From Marinihelvus sp942491555 (GTDB taxonomy: Bacteria; Pseudomonadota; Gammaproteobacteria; Xanthomonadales; SZUA-36), in assembly GCA_942491555.1 (NCBI GenBank), contig CALOBN010000006.1, positions 1 through 64,000 on the forward strand: 64,000 nt of DNA. Reading direction: 5' to 3'. The first letter of the stretch is position 1; the number at the start of each line of letters is the position of its first letter. A model generated the notes under the pieces. That model worked only from the letters and a program-made list of their open reading frames with translations, ran no database searches and was not told the DNA's origin. Shown one piece after another: positions 51,606 to 60,896 of the stretch. A program made the position numbers and the translations under genes.

Positions 51606-53123
51606 ATGAATACCACTAAAGAAATTGCGCTCGTTGTTTTTGCATTGATGGCTCTGATGCACGCCTCGTTTACATGGGCACAGGAAGCTATAGAGCCAGA
51701 ATACGCCGCTGATGTGCCGGAATATCTACTGACACCAGACACGGTAGAGACTGAATTTCTCGGCGAACTCGAGTTTTTCGATGGCATGCCCAGTGATGCC
51801 ACGGTTGAGAAAACCTATGATTTTCTCGACCTGTCACGCGGAGTGGATGCCTTTCTCAATGGCATGCCGGCAGCCTCCATCTATGCATTCCTGGAGGGGC
51901 TCAAACAAGCGGGCCTGGAACCAGGCGACCTGGGGATTACCGAAAGCTTGCTGGATGCCCGCGGCCTGCTATTGACTGCCCAGTCAACGACGCCCTATGC
52001 ATTCGCAGAGATTGACTTGAAAGATGGTCCGGTTGTCGTGGAGATACGCTCGCCTGTGCTGGGCATCCTCGACGACGCGTTTTTTCGTTATGTAAGTGAC
52101 ATTGGCCTGGCTGGCCCCGATCAGGGCCGGGGCGGCAAGTACCTGTTTATCGGGCCGGACTATGAAGGGGAAATCCCCGAAGGCTATTTCGTCGCGCAAT
52201 CTGAGACCTATCGTCACTGGCTGCTGATGCGCATTTTTGTGCAAGACGGCGACATGGAGGGGTCAGTTCAAGAGCTGAAAGAAGGATTTCGTACTTACCC
52301 CCTTGCACAAGCAGACAACCCGCCGGAGCAAAAAACCTTTGATCTCTCTGGCGTAAAGTTCAATACGATTCATGCTAACGATGAGCGCTTCTATGAAGAG
52401 CTTAACGCGGTCGTTCAATATGAGCCTGCGGATGCTTTCAATCCAGAACTGGTTGGGCTCTTTGCCTCAATTGGCATCAAGAAAGGACAGCCATTTGCCC
52501 CGGATGCACGCATGCGGAAAATTCTGCAGGATGCGGCTGCAATCGGCAACGCCACAGCAAGAGCCATTGCTTTTAAACCGCGCAATGCCTCCGCGTTTTT
52601 CTATCCGGACCGGCAGTGGTACACCTCTTTTTCGGGGGGGCATGATTTTATGAATAACGGAGAATTGGTTCTCGATGACCGCATAATGTTTCACTATGCC
52701 GCTACCGGTATCACGCCAGCGATGGCCATGCCGAAAGTTGGGACTGGCTCCGCCTATGCATTTACTCCCCGGGACGCTAACGGCGAGTACCTCGATGGCG
52801 GCAGAACGTACAAGGTGACGCTACCCGCACCGATACCCGTCAACAATTTCTGGTCATTCATGGTTTATTCAGGCCAGCATCGCTCGATGCTGGAGACCGA
52901 CCAGAAGTTAGCCGGTCTCGACAGCAACAGCGAATCCTTGCAGCCCAACGATGATGGGTCCTATACGATCTGGTTCGGGCCCAGTGCGCCAGCAGGGCAA
53001 GAGGATAATTGGATTCAAACGATGCCGGGCAAGAGCTACATGGTCCTGCTAAGGCTTTATGGCCCGCTGGAACCATGGTTCGACAAAACCTGGAAACCGG
53101 GTGATTTGGAGCTTGTCGAGTAG
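51606..53123 (+). CDS. Secreted DUF1254/DUF1214-type protein 2
   Basis: ATG 51606 after GAGG begins the signal (ALVVFALMALMHASFTWAQ). The 505-residue protein has a full DUF1254 region (KTYDFLDLSRGVDAFLNGMP, TESLLDARGLLLTAQSTTPY, GPVVVEIRSPVLGILDDAFF) and a DUF1214 region (VNNFWSFMVYSGQHRSML, NDDGSYTIWFGPSAP, NWIQTMPGKSYMVLLRLYGP). It ends EPWFDKTWKPGDLELVE, a typical family ending. Function unknown. Downstream of its shorter paralogue; both are exported. Confidence 0.88.
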   Translation: MNTTKEIALVVFALMALMHASFTWAQEAIEPEYAADVPEYLLTPDTVETEFLGELEFFDGMPSDATVEKTYDFLDLSRGVDAFLNGMPAASIYAFLEGLKQAGLEPGDLGITESLLDARGLLLTAQSTTPYAFAEIDLKDGPVVVEIRSPVLGILDDAFFRYVSDIGLAGPDQGRGGKYLFIGPDYEGEIPEGYFVAQSETYRHWLLMRIFVQDGDMEGSVQELKEGFRTYPLAQADNPPEQKTFDLSGVKFNTIHANDERFYEELNAVVQYEPADAFNPELVGLFASIGIKKGQPFAPDARMRKILQDAAAIGNATARAIAFKPRNASAFFYPDRQWYTSFSGGHDFMNNGELVLDDRIMFHYAATGITPAMAMPKVGTGSAYAFTPRDANGEYLDGGRTYKVTLPAPIPVNNFWSFMVYSGQHRSMLETDQKLAGLDSNSESLQPNDDGSYTIWFGPSAPAGQEDNWIQTMPGKSYMVLLRLYGPLEPWFDKTWKPGDLELVE

Positions 53124-53218
53124 TCATCTGCCATTAACTACAGCCAACACCTAAGCGCTTGCCCTATGCCGGCGTCCTTTAACGCATCATTGCGTACACT
53201 TCGAACGGTTGCTTCACC

Positions 53219-53476
53219 ATGGAAATTTTCGCTCTTATTATTCTGATTATCCTCGTTCTCAGCGGCCTGGCTGCCTGGGCTGCGATTGGCTATTTTCCAG
53301 GCAAAATTGCCCGGGACAGAAAACACCCGCAGGCAGACGCCATCAGCGTCTGTGGCTGGCTCGGCGCGATCACTTTGGGTGCGCTGGCGCCGCTGGCTTT
53401 TATCTGGGCCTACACCAACCCGCAGGCAACACTTGGCGGTGCCCCGCGCCGCGCTGAAGGGGGTGTTGAGTCATGA
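53219..53476 (+). CDS. DUF3302 small inner-membrane protein (YiaW-like)
   Basis: This 85-residue protein has two membrane spans (IFALIILIILVLSGLAAWAA and ITLGALAPLAFIWAYT) joined by a charged loop with the family phrase ARDRKHPQADAI. DUF3302 proteins, such as E. coli YiaW, are encoded directly before a HlyD-type membrane-fusion protein, as here, with a 4-bp overlap. The role is presumed to be in assembling or regulating the export complex. Confidence 0.82.
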   Translation: MEIFALIILIILVLSGLAAWAAIGYFPGKIARDRKHPQADAISVCGWLGAITLGALAPLAFIWAYTNPQATLGGAPRRAEGGVES

Positions 53477-54420
53477 TTGCTTTTCTCACCCTGATTTATA
53501 TCGGCATTCTGTTCCTGGCCGTGAAAATCGGCATCATCAAACTCAATGCTTTCTGGAAAGTATCACCGGTCCTGTGGATGGCCGTGCTGTTCCTCGTTCT
53601 ATTTGTTCCCATGCAATGGGGAGCGCCTGCCGGGGCGGTGAATGCCTATCAGACAGTTATCGAAGTGGTTCCTAATGTAACCGGAGAAGTCACAGAAATT
53701 CAGGCCAGGCCCATGCAAAAATTGCAGAAGGGTGACCCGATTTTCAGCATCGATCCAACTCAATACCAAGCGAAAGTTGAACAAATCGAAGCGCAGATTG
53801 CCTTGTCCCAGGCGAATCTGGAACGGGCGCAGGAAATCATGAATCGGGGTGTCGGTCGACAGGTCGATATCGATATCTACCAGGCCGAGGTGAGTGCATT
53901 AAAGCCGCAGCTCGAAAACGCCCTGTGGGAACTGGACCGTACAGTGGTCCGGGCGCCAGAAAATGGAAAGGTCGTGGCCCTCTCATTGCGACCAGGTCAA
54001 AGGGTTGCCAATCTACCCTTGCGTAGCTGGGTGGCCTTTGTTGGCGAAGGAACCGAAATTGCTGTTGGTATTCCCCAATCCAGGTTGCGCTTTGTAGAAG
54101 TGGGACAGGAAGCGGAAGTCACCCTGCGCTTGTATCCGGGCCAGATTCTCAAAGCCAGAGTCGATCGGCTGATTAACGTTAACCCGGCCGCCCAGCTTGC
54201 ACCCAGTGGCATCCTGCCAATGGCACCCACACTTGCTGACCCTGCCATGCCCTTCGCGGTGGTTTTGAAATTCGATGCCGATCAGGATTTGCCCTTTGAA
54301 TCGCTGGCTGGCGGTGCGGTAGGCACTGCCGCCATTTACACCGATTCAGTCGCTGCCACGCATATGATTCGACGCGTCATGATCCGCATGGATGCCTGGA
54401 TGAACTACCTGGTGCCATAA
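53473..54420 (+). CDS. HlyD/EmrA-type membrane-fusion protein (YiaV/YibH-like)
   Basis: In the 315-residue protein, two membrane spans are followed by a lipoyl-like barrel half (VIEVVPNVTGEVTEIQARPM), a helical hairpin (VEQIEAQIALSQANLERAQ and QAEVSALKPQLENALWELD), the second lipoyl half (VVRAPENGKVVALSLRPGQ) and a beta-barrel domain. No transporter (MFS, ABC or RND) is encoded nearby, as is usual for the YiaV/YibH group, so its partner is unknown. The ATG overlaps the DUF3302 stop. Confidence 0.88.
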   Translation: MIAFLTLIYIGILFLAVKIGIIKLNAFWKVSPVLWMAVLFLVLFVPMQWGAPAGAVNAYQTVIEVVPNVTGEVTEIQARPMQKLQKGDPIFSIDPTQYQAKVEQIEAQIALSQANLERAQEIMNRGVGRQVDIDIYQAEVSALKPQLENALWELDRTVVRAPENGKVVALSLRPGQRVANLPLRSWVAFVGEGTEIAVGIPQSRLRFVEVGQEAEVTLRLYPGQILKARVDRLINVNPAAQLAPSGILPMAPTLADPAMPFAVVLKFDADQDLPFESLAGGAVGTAAIYTDSVAATHMIRRVMIRMDAWMNYLVP

Positions 54421-54520
54421 CGGCTAAACAATGGATAACAATCGTCCTGGAATAGCTCGTAGGGACTGAAGAATCCAAAGCCTCCCGTTCCGCTTTTTCC
54501 AGCGACGGTCTCCGGGAGAA

Positions 54521-55354
54521 CTACCAGTAAGTGCTCAGGGTAAGCACGGGGCCACTTTGCTGGAGGTCAGCCGACCCACGCCAATCGCTCTTGTCAATAT
54601 CCACGTCCAGACTGAAATAACTCCAGCGTAAGCCGAGGCCAAAGTGCTCGAACGGGGCCCAGTTGACCCCGGCGGATGCATTCCAGAGACCTCCCGAATA
54701 ATCACCAATGCTGGCGCTCAACCAGTCGACACGCGTGGTCAGTGCCCAGTTCGGCGAAAAAGACCAGAAATACCAGGCACCAATATTGGGCAACGGCGCG
54801 TCCGCACTCACTTCGCCGCGATAGAATTCCGTGTCGCCGACGTTGGTGAGCACCTGCCCTTCAATAAATGCGGAAATCTCCATCCAGTGAAGCCCGACTC
54901 CGGCGCCGAACTCGTACTGCGGACCCTCGCTGAAGCTGCGTCCCAAAAACACCCTGGCGACGTCCAGCCCCACACCCGCCGATGCCCCCGTCCCGGCCTG
55001 AAAAACCACGTCCTCCCACTGGTAATCTTCCTCAAGCACGGCAGAGCCGGAATCGCTGACCTCCCAGTACTGGCCCCAAACGGACCACTTTTCACCAAAG
55101 CGCCAACGGAAATCCAGGGCAGCGGTAGCTTCCCTATTGCCCACCCTGAAGGCTTCATCGAATTCGATCGAACTGCCGGGATCCTCACCATCCACCTGGA
55201 TTTTGAAATCCTTGTCCGGAAAGAACACGCCGATATTGAGATAAAAATCATCTTTGAGCAGGGGATGAACATCCCGGGCTTCCTGTGCAATGGCCACCGG
55301 CGCGCATGCAAGCATTACCACACCGAACAAAGCGCTTTTCACAGAAAATTTCAT
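54521..55354 (-). CDS. Outer-membrane beta-barrel protein
   Basis: GAGG precedes ATG 55354. A Sec signal (LFGVVMLACAPVAIAQ) starts the 277-residue protein, followed by alternating strands (KWSVWGQYWEVSDSGS, LPNIGAWYFWSFSPNWALTT, VNWAPFEHFGLGLRWSYFSL) and a terminal strand GPVLTLSTYW. The many Trp/Tyr residues at strand ends are typical aromatic girdles. It resembles OmpW/OmpA-type small barrels but I cannot name the family. It converges on the membrane-fusion gene 100 bp away. Confidence 0.7.
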   Translation of the reverse strand: MKFSVKSALFGVVMLACAPVAIAQEARDVHPLLKDDFYLNIGVFFPDKDFKIQVDGEDPGSSIEFDEAFRVGNREATAALDFRWRFGEKWSVWGQYWEVSDSGSAVLEEDYQWEDVVFQAGTGASAGVGLDVARVFLGRSFSEGPQYEFGAGVGLHWMEISAFIEGQVLTNVGDTEFYRGEVSADAPLPNIGAWYFWSFSPNWALTTRVDWLSASIGDYSGGLWNASAGVNWAPFEHFGLGLRWSYFSLDVDIDKSDWRGSADLQQSGPVLTLSTYW

Positions 55355-55643
55355 TATTGAGGTCCTCCTCCAGGCGTGCAGAAATTATAACCGTTTCAGA
55401 AGGCGTTCAGGGGCCGGCGCGCACGCCACGTCAGTAAACGCCCACGCTTGGCTTAAAGGCCTGCGGTAATGCAGCGACGCGTTTGAGCGCATGCCTTAAA
55501 AACAACAGTTCCGAAATATCCCTGCCCGGCAAAATCATTTTTTTCTCCTATACTCAAGCGCAAGAAACGCTGAAGCACTCAGAATATTTTGAGCCCGTTC
55601 GGCGTTTTCATGTGTTTGCAATGCAACTTAATGAGGGAAAACA

Positions 55644-56414
55644 ATGAGAAAGACAACAACGGTTTTAATTGCGTCAGGGCTGCTGGCATCGAGCATCAAC
55701 ATGGCTGTCGCGCAGGACGACGGCCTTGATCCTGCCAATATGGTGGAACTGTACGCATGTACCTATAACGAAGGTGCAGGCCTGGACGAACTCATGGAGG
55801 TCATTGAGGACTGGAATGACTGGGCCGATGACCAGGACATTGAGAACTACTCAGCCTGGGTCATGGTTCCCTTCTATACCAGTCCGGTACAGGAGTTCGA
55901 CGTGGCCTGGCTCGGCGGCAGCAACAATGCTGCAGGCCTGGGCCGTGTTCAGGACATGTGGCTGAACTCAGGCGGCGACGTAATCGAGCAGTTCAACGAA
56001 GTGATTAGCTGCCCCACGCATGCCGGCTTTTCTTCGCTCAACTTCAAAGAGAGCCCCGACCGGGAAGACCCGGATAACGTCGTGGTGGGCTTCAGGGACT
56101 GCAACATTGCCGAGGACTCTTCCTTCACGGAACTGACTCCTTTACTGACGCAATGGAGCAACTACTACGAGGAGAATGGCTCAAATGCAGGTTTCTGGTC
56201 GTTCCATCCAAGCATGGGCGGCGGTGGGGAAACCTTCGACTTTAAATGGATCGTGTCCCATCAGAACCTGGAAGAGCGTGGCGGCGATTTTGACTTCTGG
56301 GCCGCAGAGGGCTGGCAGAAAGGCAACGAGCTGTTCGCCGGCAAGGTGAGCTGTGATTCAGCCCGTGTTTATAGCCTGATGAACATTCGCCGTGCTGAAC
56401 CCGCTGATGACTGA
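55644..56414 (+). CDS. Secreted protein of unknown function
   Basis: GAGGG precedes ATG 55644. The 256-residue protein has a Sec signal (TVLIASGLLASSINMAVAQ) and an acidic, Trp-rich mature part with two similar halves, each beginning with a short Cys-containing strand (VELYACTYNEGAGLDEL; VVGFRDCNIAEDSSFTEL) and a later W-[FV]-P-F-type strand. This suggests a tandem ferredoxin-like (Dabb/NIPSNAP-like) fold, which is an inference. It has its own terminator. The 289 bp upstream contain no gene. Confidence 0.6.
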   Translation: MRKTTTVLIASGLLASSINMAVAQDDGLDPANMVELYACTYNEGAGLDELMEVIEDWNDWADDQDIENYSAWVMVPFYTSPVQEFDVAWLGGSNNAAGLGRVQDMWLNSGGDVIEQFNEVISCPTHAGFSSLNFKESPDREDPDNVVVGFRDCNIAEDSSFTELTPLLTQWSNYYEENGSNAGFWSFHPSMGGGGETFDFKWIVSHQNLEERGGDFDFWAAEGWQKGNELFAGKVSCDSARVYSLMNIRRAEPADD

Positions 56415-56440
56415 TTACTAAGGCAGGGGCAGTAAATAAT

Positions 56441-56470
56441 GGGTCGCCCGGGGGCGGCCCATTTTATTTT
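56441..56470 (+). terminator. Rho-independent terminator
   Basis: GGGTCGCC/GGCGGCCC (one G-U pair) with a 4-nt loop, followed by ATTTTATTTT, starts 26 bp after the stop of the secreted protein. Confidence 0.8.
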
Positions 56471-56574
56471 AGGCACGAGAACGTAATCGCCTGGCAACCA
56501 GGAAACCGGCTGTTTTGGCAGCCTGATCTATCACTCGATTAATCAAAGACAGTCAAAAACAACACCATTGCAGC

Positions 56575-56910
56575 TTATTGATTGCCGGCATCGGCCAACT
56601 GCGTGACTTGCTCTCCGGTTCGCTCCTGGTGCAGCGCCGCCAACCCGGGCCGCTCAAATGCTTCCACGGCGTCTGCCACGAATTGACGTTTGCATGCAGC
56701 CACCTGGCGAGTGTGCGTGTGTTCCTGGTAGGCCCGGACGCTGCAGGCGTGGCGCGCCTGCTTGCGAATTTCGCTGTACGCCTCCTCAGGGGTAGCATCC
56801 AGGCTGACCGTGACGACGATTTCTTCCTCGACAATTTCAGGCTCTGCAGCGAGTGCATTCAGAGTCGGAATGAGACACAGGGAAGCAATGATCTTTATCG
56901 CTTGTTTCAT
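56575..56910 (-). CDS. UrcA-family secreted protein
   Basis: AAAGGAG precedes ATG 56910. The 111-residue product has a signal peptide (IIASLCLIPTLNALAAEP) and the UrcA pattern: a beta strand (EEIVVTVSLDATP), a helix (YSEIRKQARHACSVRA) with Cys, a second Cys in ACKRQFVADAVEAF, and the ending RPGLAALH. The two Cys probably form a disulfide. UrcA proteins are small periplasmic proteins of unknown role, common in proteobacteria. The 12-residue upstream extension lacks a ribosome-binding site. Confidence 0.75.
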   Translation of the reverse strand: MKQAIKIIASLCLIPTLNALAAEPEIVEEEIVVTVSLDATPEEAYSEIRKQARHACSVRAYQEHTHTRQVAACKRQFVADAVEAFERPGLAALHQERTGEQVTQLADAGNQ

Positions 56911-57063
56911 GATAGGCGCTCCTTTATCGGCAGCCGACTTCACGAGTCGGGAACCATCAGCATGGGAGCCATTTTTCGAAAAAACCTGATATCGGCCTGT
57001 TTTTTACATGATGGATTTGTGATGGAGCCAGCAACAAGGCCAGACAGCTGATATTTTTTAGGT

Positions 57064-59113
57064 ATGGAGACTCAAAACCTTCAGGCCTGAATCGCGAACC
57101 CTTCGCCCTCGGTGACTACCAGATTGACGCCCGTGAGAACTCAATCAGTGGCCCGGGCGGGCGCATAACCATCGAACCCAAGATCATGGCCGTACTGGTA
57201 ATCCTCGCCGACCACGAGGGCGAGCTTGTCACCCGCCAGGAATTTCTCGATACGGTGTGGGCAAAGGAATTTGGTGGCGACGAGAGCCTGACCCGGGCAT
57301 TTCGCAGCTGCGCAAGGTGTTCAAAGATGGGCGCGGTACCCATGCCATGATCGAAACCATACCGCGCAGGGGATATCGACTGGTGGCACCGATGGCGGCG
57401 GCAGAGTCCGGTCAACCGTTGCCCGTCCGGTCAAGACTGCCCTTGTTGATACTGCTGTTTCTGGTTGTCCTGTCGGCCGGCTTCTGGATAACGCGAACCC
57501 CAGGTCCCGACGCAAAGCCTGAGCGGACTGCTCCGGTCATTGCGGTCTTGCCCTTCGACAGTCAGAGCATGCTTGAGAAAGATGTCTTCCTGGCGGCGGG
57601 ACTTGCCGACGAAATTCTCTCTGCGCTAAGCCGTAGTCAGGCCGTGTCAATGATCGGTGGAAATTCTTCCTTTCAGTTTCGTGGCGAGCGCAAAAGGACC
57701 TGCAGGAGATGGTCGACAGGCTGGGGGTGACCCATATTCTTGATGGTTCAGTGCGGCGCACGGACACCAGCATCCGCGTGGGCGTTCATCTCGTCGACGC
57801 GCTGGACGGCCTGACAACCTGGTCAGAAGTGGTCGAGAGACCCGAGTCCGAGGTTTATGGCATTTCCACCCACGTCGCTTCGGCCGTATTGGCGGCACTC
57901 GGCAAGCCTCCGGATGTTCCCGAAATACGCCGACCAGGGGGTAAACCTGTAGCGTCCGCCTACGCCTTGTATCTGCAAGGCCGCGCCCTTTTACGCGAAT
58001 CCGACGGCACCGCGCTTGAGCGCGCCATTGTTTACCTGGAACAGGCCATTGCACAGGATCCCGATCTCGCCGAAGCCTGGGCCCTGCTGGCACTGTCGCG
58101 CCTTTACATCATGCTCGCCAGCCCCGGGCAGGCTCAGAGCGGGTACCGTAATCGCGACCCGGAGGACCGGCTGTATGCCGCGCGTGCGCCAAGCGCTCAC
58201 GCTCGACCCCAACTCGATTGATGCCCAGGTCGCTCTGAATGTCATCGACTATCGCGCCCGGCTAATGCCTTTACCCGAAGCCGAGCAGCGCTTTCAGCAA
58301 TTGGTCGACAACGCCCCCTATCACACTGATGCGAGTATGCGCATGGGTATGCTGCTTAATGAGGTGGGCAGACTGGAGGATGCATTAACCTACCTGGGCA
58401 ACTCAGCGGCCACGGATCCGCTCGCGCTCCAGTGCGTTGGCCTGTACCTGCAGGCTCTGCACCAGACCGGGCGCGACGAAAATGCCAGGCAACTCATCGA
58501 TTCCGGTCAAACCCCGTGGTTTCCCTATTCCTATGTGCGCCTTGAATACGCTTTGGTCGATGAAAATTTCGCAGAAGCACAGCAATGGCTTGAGCTCACG
58601 GGGCAACTCCCCTATTTCTCGTCACATGGGGCTGCGACTTTGTTGCCAGAGATTCCCCAGGATCCGGAGCGGCTGATGAGCCTGCTGACAAGGCTTGTCA
58701 GGCTGGCAGAAACGGGCCAGCCTGCCGCGGATGAAAGCCTCCCTGCTGATTTCATAGACGCGGCCGATGACGGCCTGATCCTTCACTTTACGCCGGCTTA
58801 CTGCTTGGCGCGGCGGGCATCAAGAGCCCGTCCATCAGCTGGTGCTTGATCGTCTTAAGGTCGATGATCTTTATTTTCGCGGCGCCCTGTTTCGCCCCGG
58901 GTTCCGGCACTGCGCAACGATCCACGGGTAATGGAATGGTTCGATATTGGTACACAACTCGATTACTGGCTGGCAACAGAACAGTGGCCGGATTTCTGTG
59001 CAGACCCCGGGCTCCCTTACGACTGCGCTGAGGTCGCCACGGCCTACCGGAAGCTAACGGCCTCTGATTGTTATCACCAGTCGGTTTGTGAAGAACTCAG
59101 GTTGCCGGGTTAA
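57064..59113 (+). pseudogene. CadC-like membrane regulator (winged helix-FlgO-like-TPR), multiply frameshifted
   Basis: Read across frames this is one ~680-residue regulator. The winged-helix DNA-binding domain (GDYQIDARENSISG, RITIEPKIMAVLVILADH, ISQLRKVF, IETIPRRGYRLV) ends near 57,390; one membrane span (LPLLILLFLVVLSAGFWI) follows; then a FlgO-like domain (VIAVLPFDSQSM, GVTHILDGSVRRTDTSIRVG) and TPR repeats, ending SVCEELRLPG at 59,113. Breaks occur near 57,075 (start), 57,296 (a lost A), 57,690 (A-run), 58,185, 58,797 and 58,915. At 57,296, 57,690, 58,797 and 58,915 adding or removing one base in a short homopolymer restores the protein. Sequencing error is therefore likelier than true decay. 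It would sense a periplasmic signal and bind DNA from the membrane. Confidence 0.72.
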
Positions 59114-59242
59114 GAGTAATGCTTCCCAGGCCAGAAATTTGACGGCCGCTGCAGGTCTGATCTGACACTATGTACTTTGTGTCCCGCTGATGTGCCCGCC
59201 CTGCACTTTCACTGCCATCACCATTAACCATAAGGAAACACT

Positions 59243-60896
59243 ATGAAATCATCCGACCTGCTGGTTCGCTGTCTCGAGGAAGAAGGTATCGAGTACATTT
59301 TTGGTGTGCCCGGCGAGGAGAACGCTGACTTCATGATCTCGCTGCAGGAATCGGACCAGATTCGCTTTATCCTTACGCGGCACGAACAGGGCGCCGCCTT
59401 CATGGCTGAAATCTATGGCCGACTGACCGGAAACCCCGCCGGCTGCCTGGGTACGCTGGGGCCTGGCGCAACCAACCTGATCACCGGCGTTGCCGACGCC
59501 AATATGGACCGCGCACCGATGCTGGTCCTCACCGGCCAGGGTGGAACTGACAGGCTGCACAAGGAATCACACCAGATCATGGACGTGGTCGGTATGTTCA
59601 AACCGGTGACCAAGTGGGCCACGACCATCCTGAACCCGGACACGATTCCGGAAATCGTGCGCAAGGCGGTGCGCCTGGCACGCACCGAGAAAGCCTGGCG
59701 CCGTACATATCGAATTACCGGAGGACATTGCCGCCGAGGAGACCGACAGCAAGCCGATGACTCCGCGCCGTTTTCGACGACCGGTACCGGACAGCAAGAT
59801 CATGGACCAGGCGTTTGCGATGCTCAAAGCAGCCAAACGCCCCATCATCCTGGCCGGCAATGGCTGTATCCGCCGCCGCGCAAGCAAGCAATTACGAATG
59901 TTCTGTGAGAAAACCGGTATCGGTGTTGTCAGCACCTTTATGGCCAAGGGCTGTGTGGATATGGACGCTGATTACTGCCTGTATACCGTGGGCCTGGGCA
60001 GCCGGGACCGTATCTCCATCGCCATTGATGATGCCGATCTGATCGTGACCCTGGGTTTCGACATGGTGGAGTATCACCCCGAACTGTGGAATCCGAACAG
60101 TGACAAAAAGATCCTGCACGCGGACTTTTTGCCCGCGGAAATTGACGAGCACTACCATCCGGAAACAGAGCTCGTCGGCGACCTTGCGCATGCGCTGTGG
60201 ATGCTCAATGAGCGTGTCGATGAGCATGGATTGCCCGACTATGACCTGCAGTTGCAGCGCAAGTGCCGCGCGGAAATGATGGCCGACTTTGCCGAGTATA
60301 AGGATGATGACACCGAGGGCAGTATCCGGCCGCAGAAAGCAGTGTGGGATGCGCGCCAGGTCATGGGCGCCAACGACATCCTGTTGTCCGATGTTGGCGC
60401 GCACAAGATGTGGATCGCGCGTCACTACCAGTGCCATGAACCCAATACCTGCCTGATCCCGAACGGCTTTTGCTCCATGGGTTTCGCCCTGCCGGGCGCC
60501 ATTGCGGCCGGTATGGTGCACCCCGACCGGCGCATCCTGGCGATCGCCGGGGACGCCGGCTTTATGATGAATGTGCAGGAAATGGAAACCGCCGTGCGGA
60601 TCGGCAGCAACATCGTTGTCATGGTCTGGGAGGACCATGAATATGGTCTGATCGCCTGGAAACAGGAAACGCACTTTGGCACCCACACCGACCTGTCTTT
60701 CGGTAACCCGGACTGGACGACCCTGGCCGCCGCATTTGGCTGGAACGGGCATTATGTCAATCGCTCTGCGGATCTGGCAGCCACGCTGGAGGCCGCGTTT
60801 GCAGAATCCGGCCCCAGCCTGGTGGTGATCCCCATCGACTATCGTGAGAACGCGCTGCTGACCAAAAAGCTCGGGGAGATTACATGCACGATCTGA
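59243..60896 (+). CDS. Thiamine-diphosphate enzyme, acetolactate synthase-like, one frameshift
   Basis: AAGGAAA precedes ATG 59243. The N-terminal Pyr domain has the catalytic Glu in LTRHEQGAAFMAEIYGRLTG and GPGATNLITGVADANMDRAP. The middle domain and C-terminal ThDP/Mg site (IAGDAGFMMNVQEMETAVR; GDA instead of the common GDG) follow. The frame breaks at 59690-59692: reading AA for AAA gives EKPGAVHIELPED, the normal family sequence, so one A is probably a sequencing insertion. Corrected length is about 550 residues. The reaction would be condensation of pyruvate or a related 2-oxoacid; the regulatory subunit gene ilvN is not adjacent, so a catabolic relative is likely. It overlaps the aldehyde dehydrogenase gene by 13 bp. 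Confidence 0.82.
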
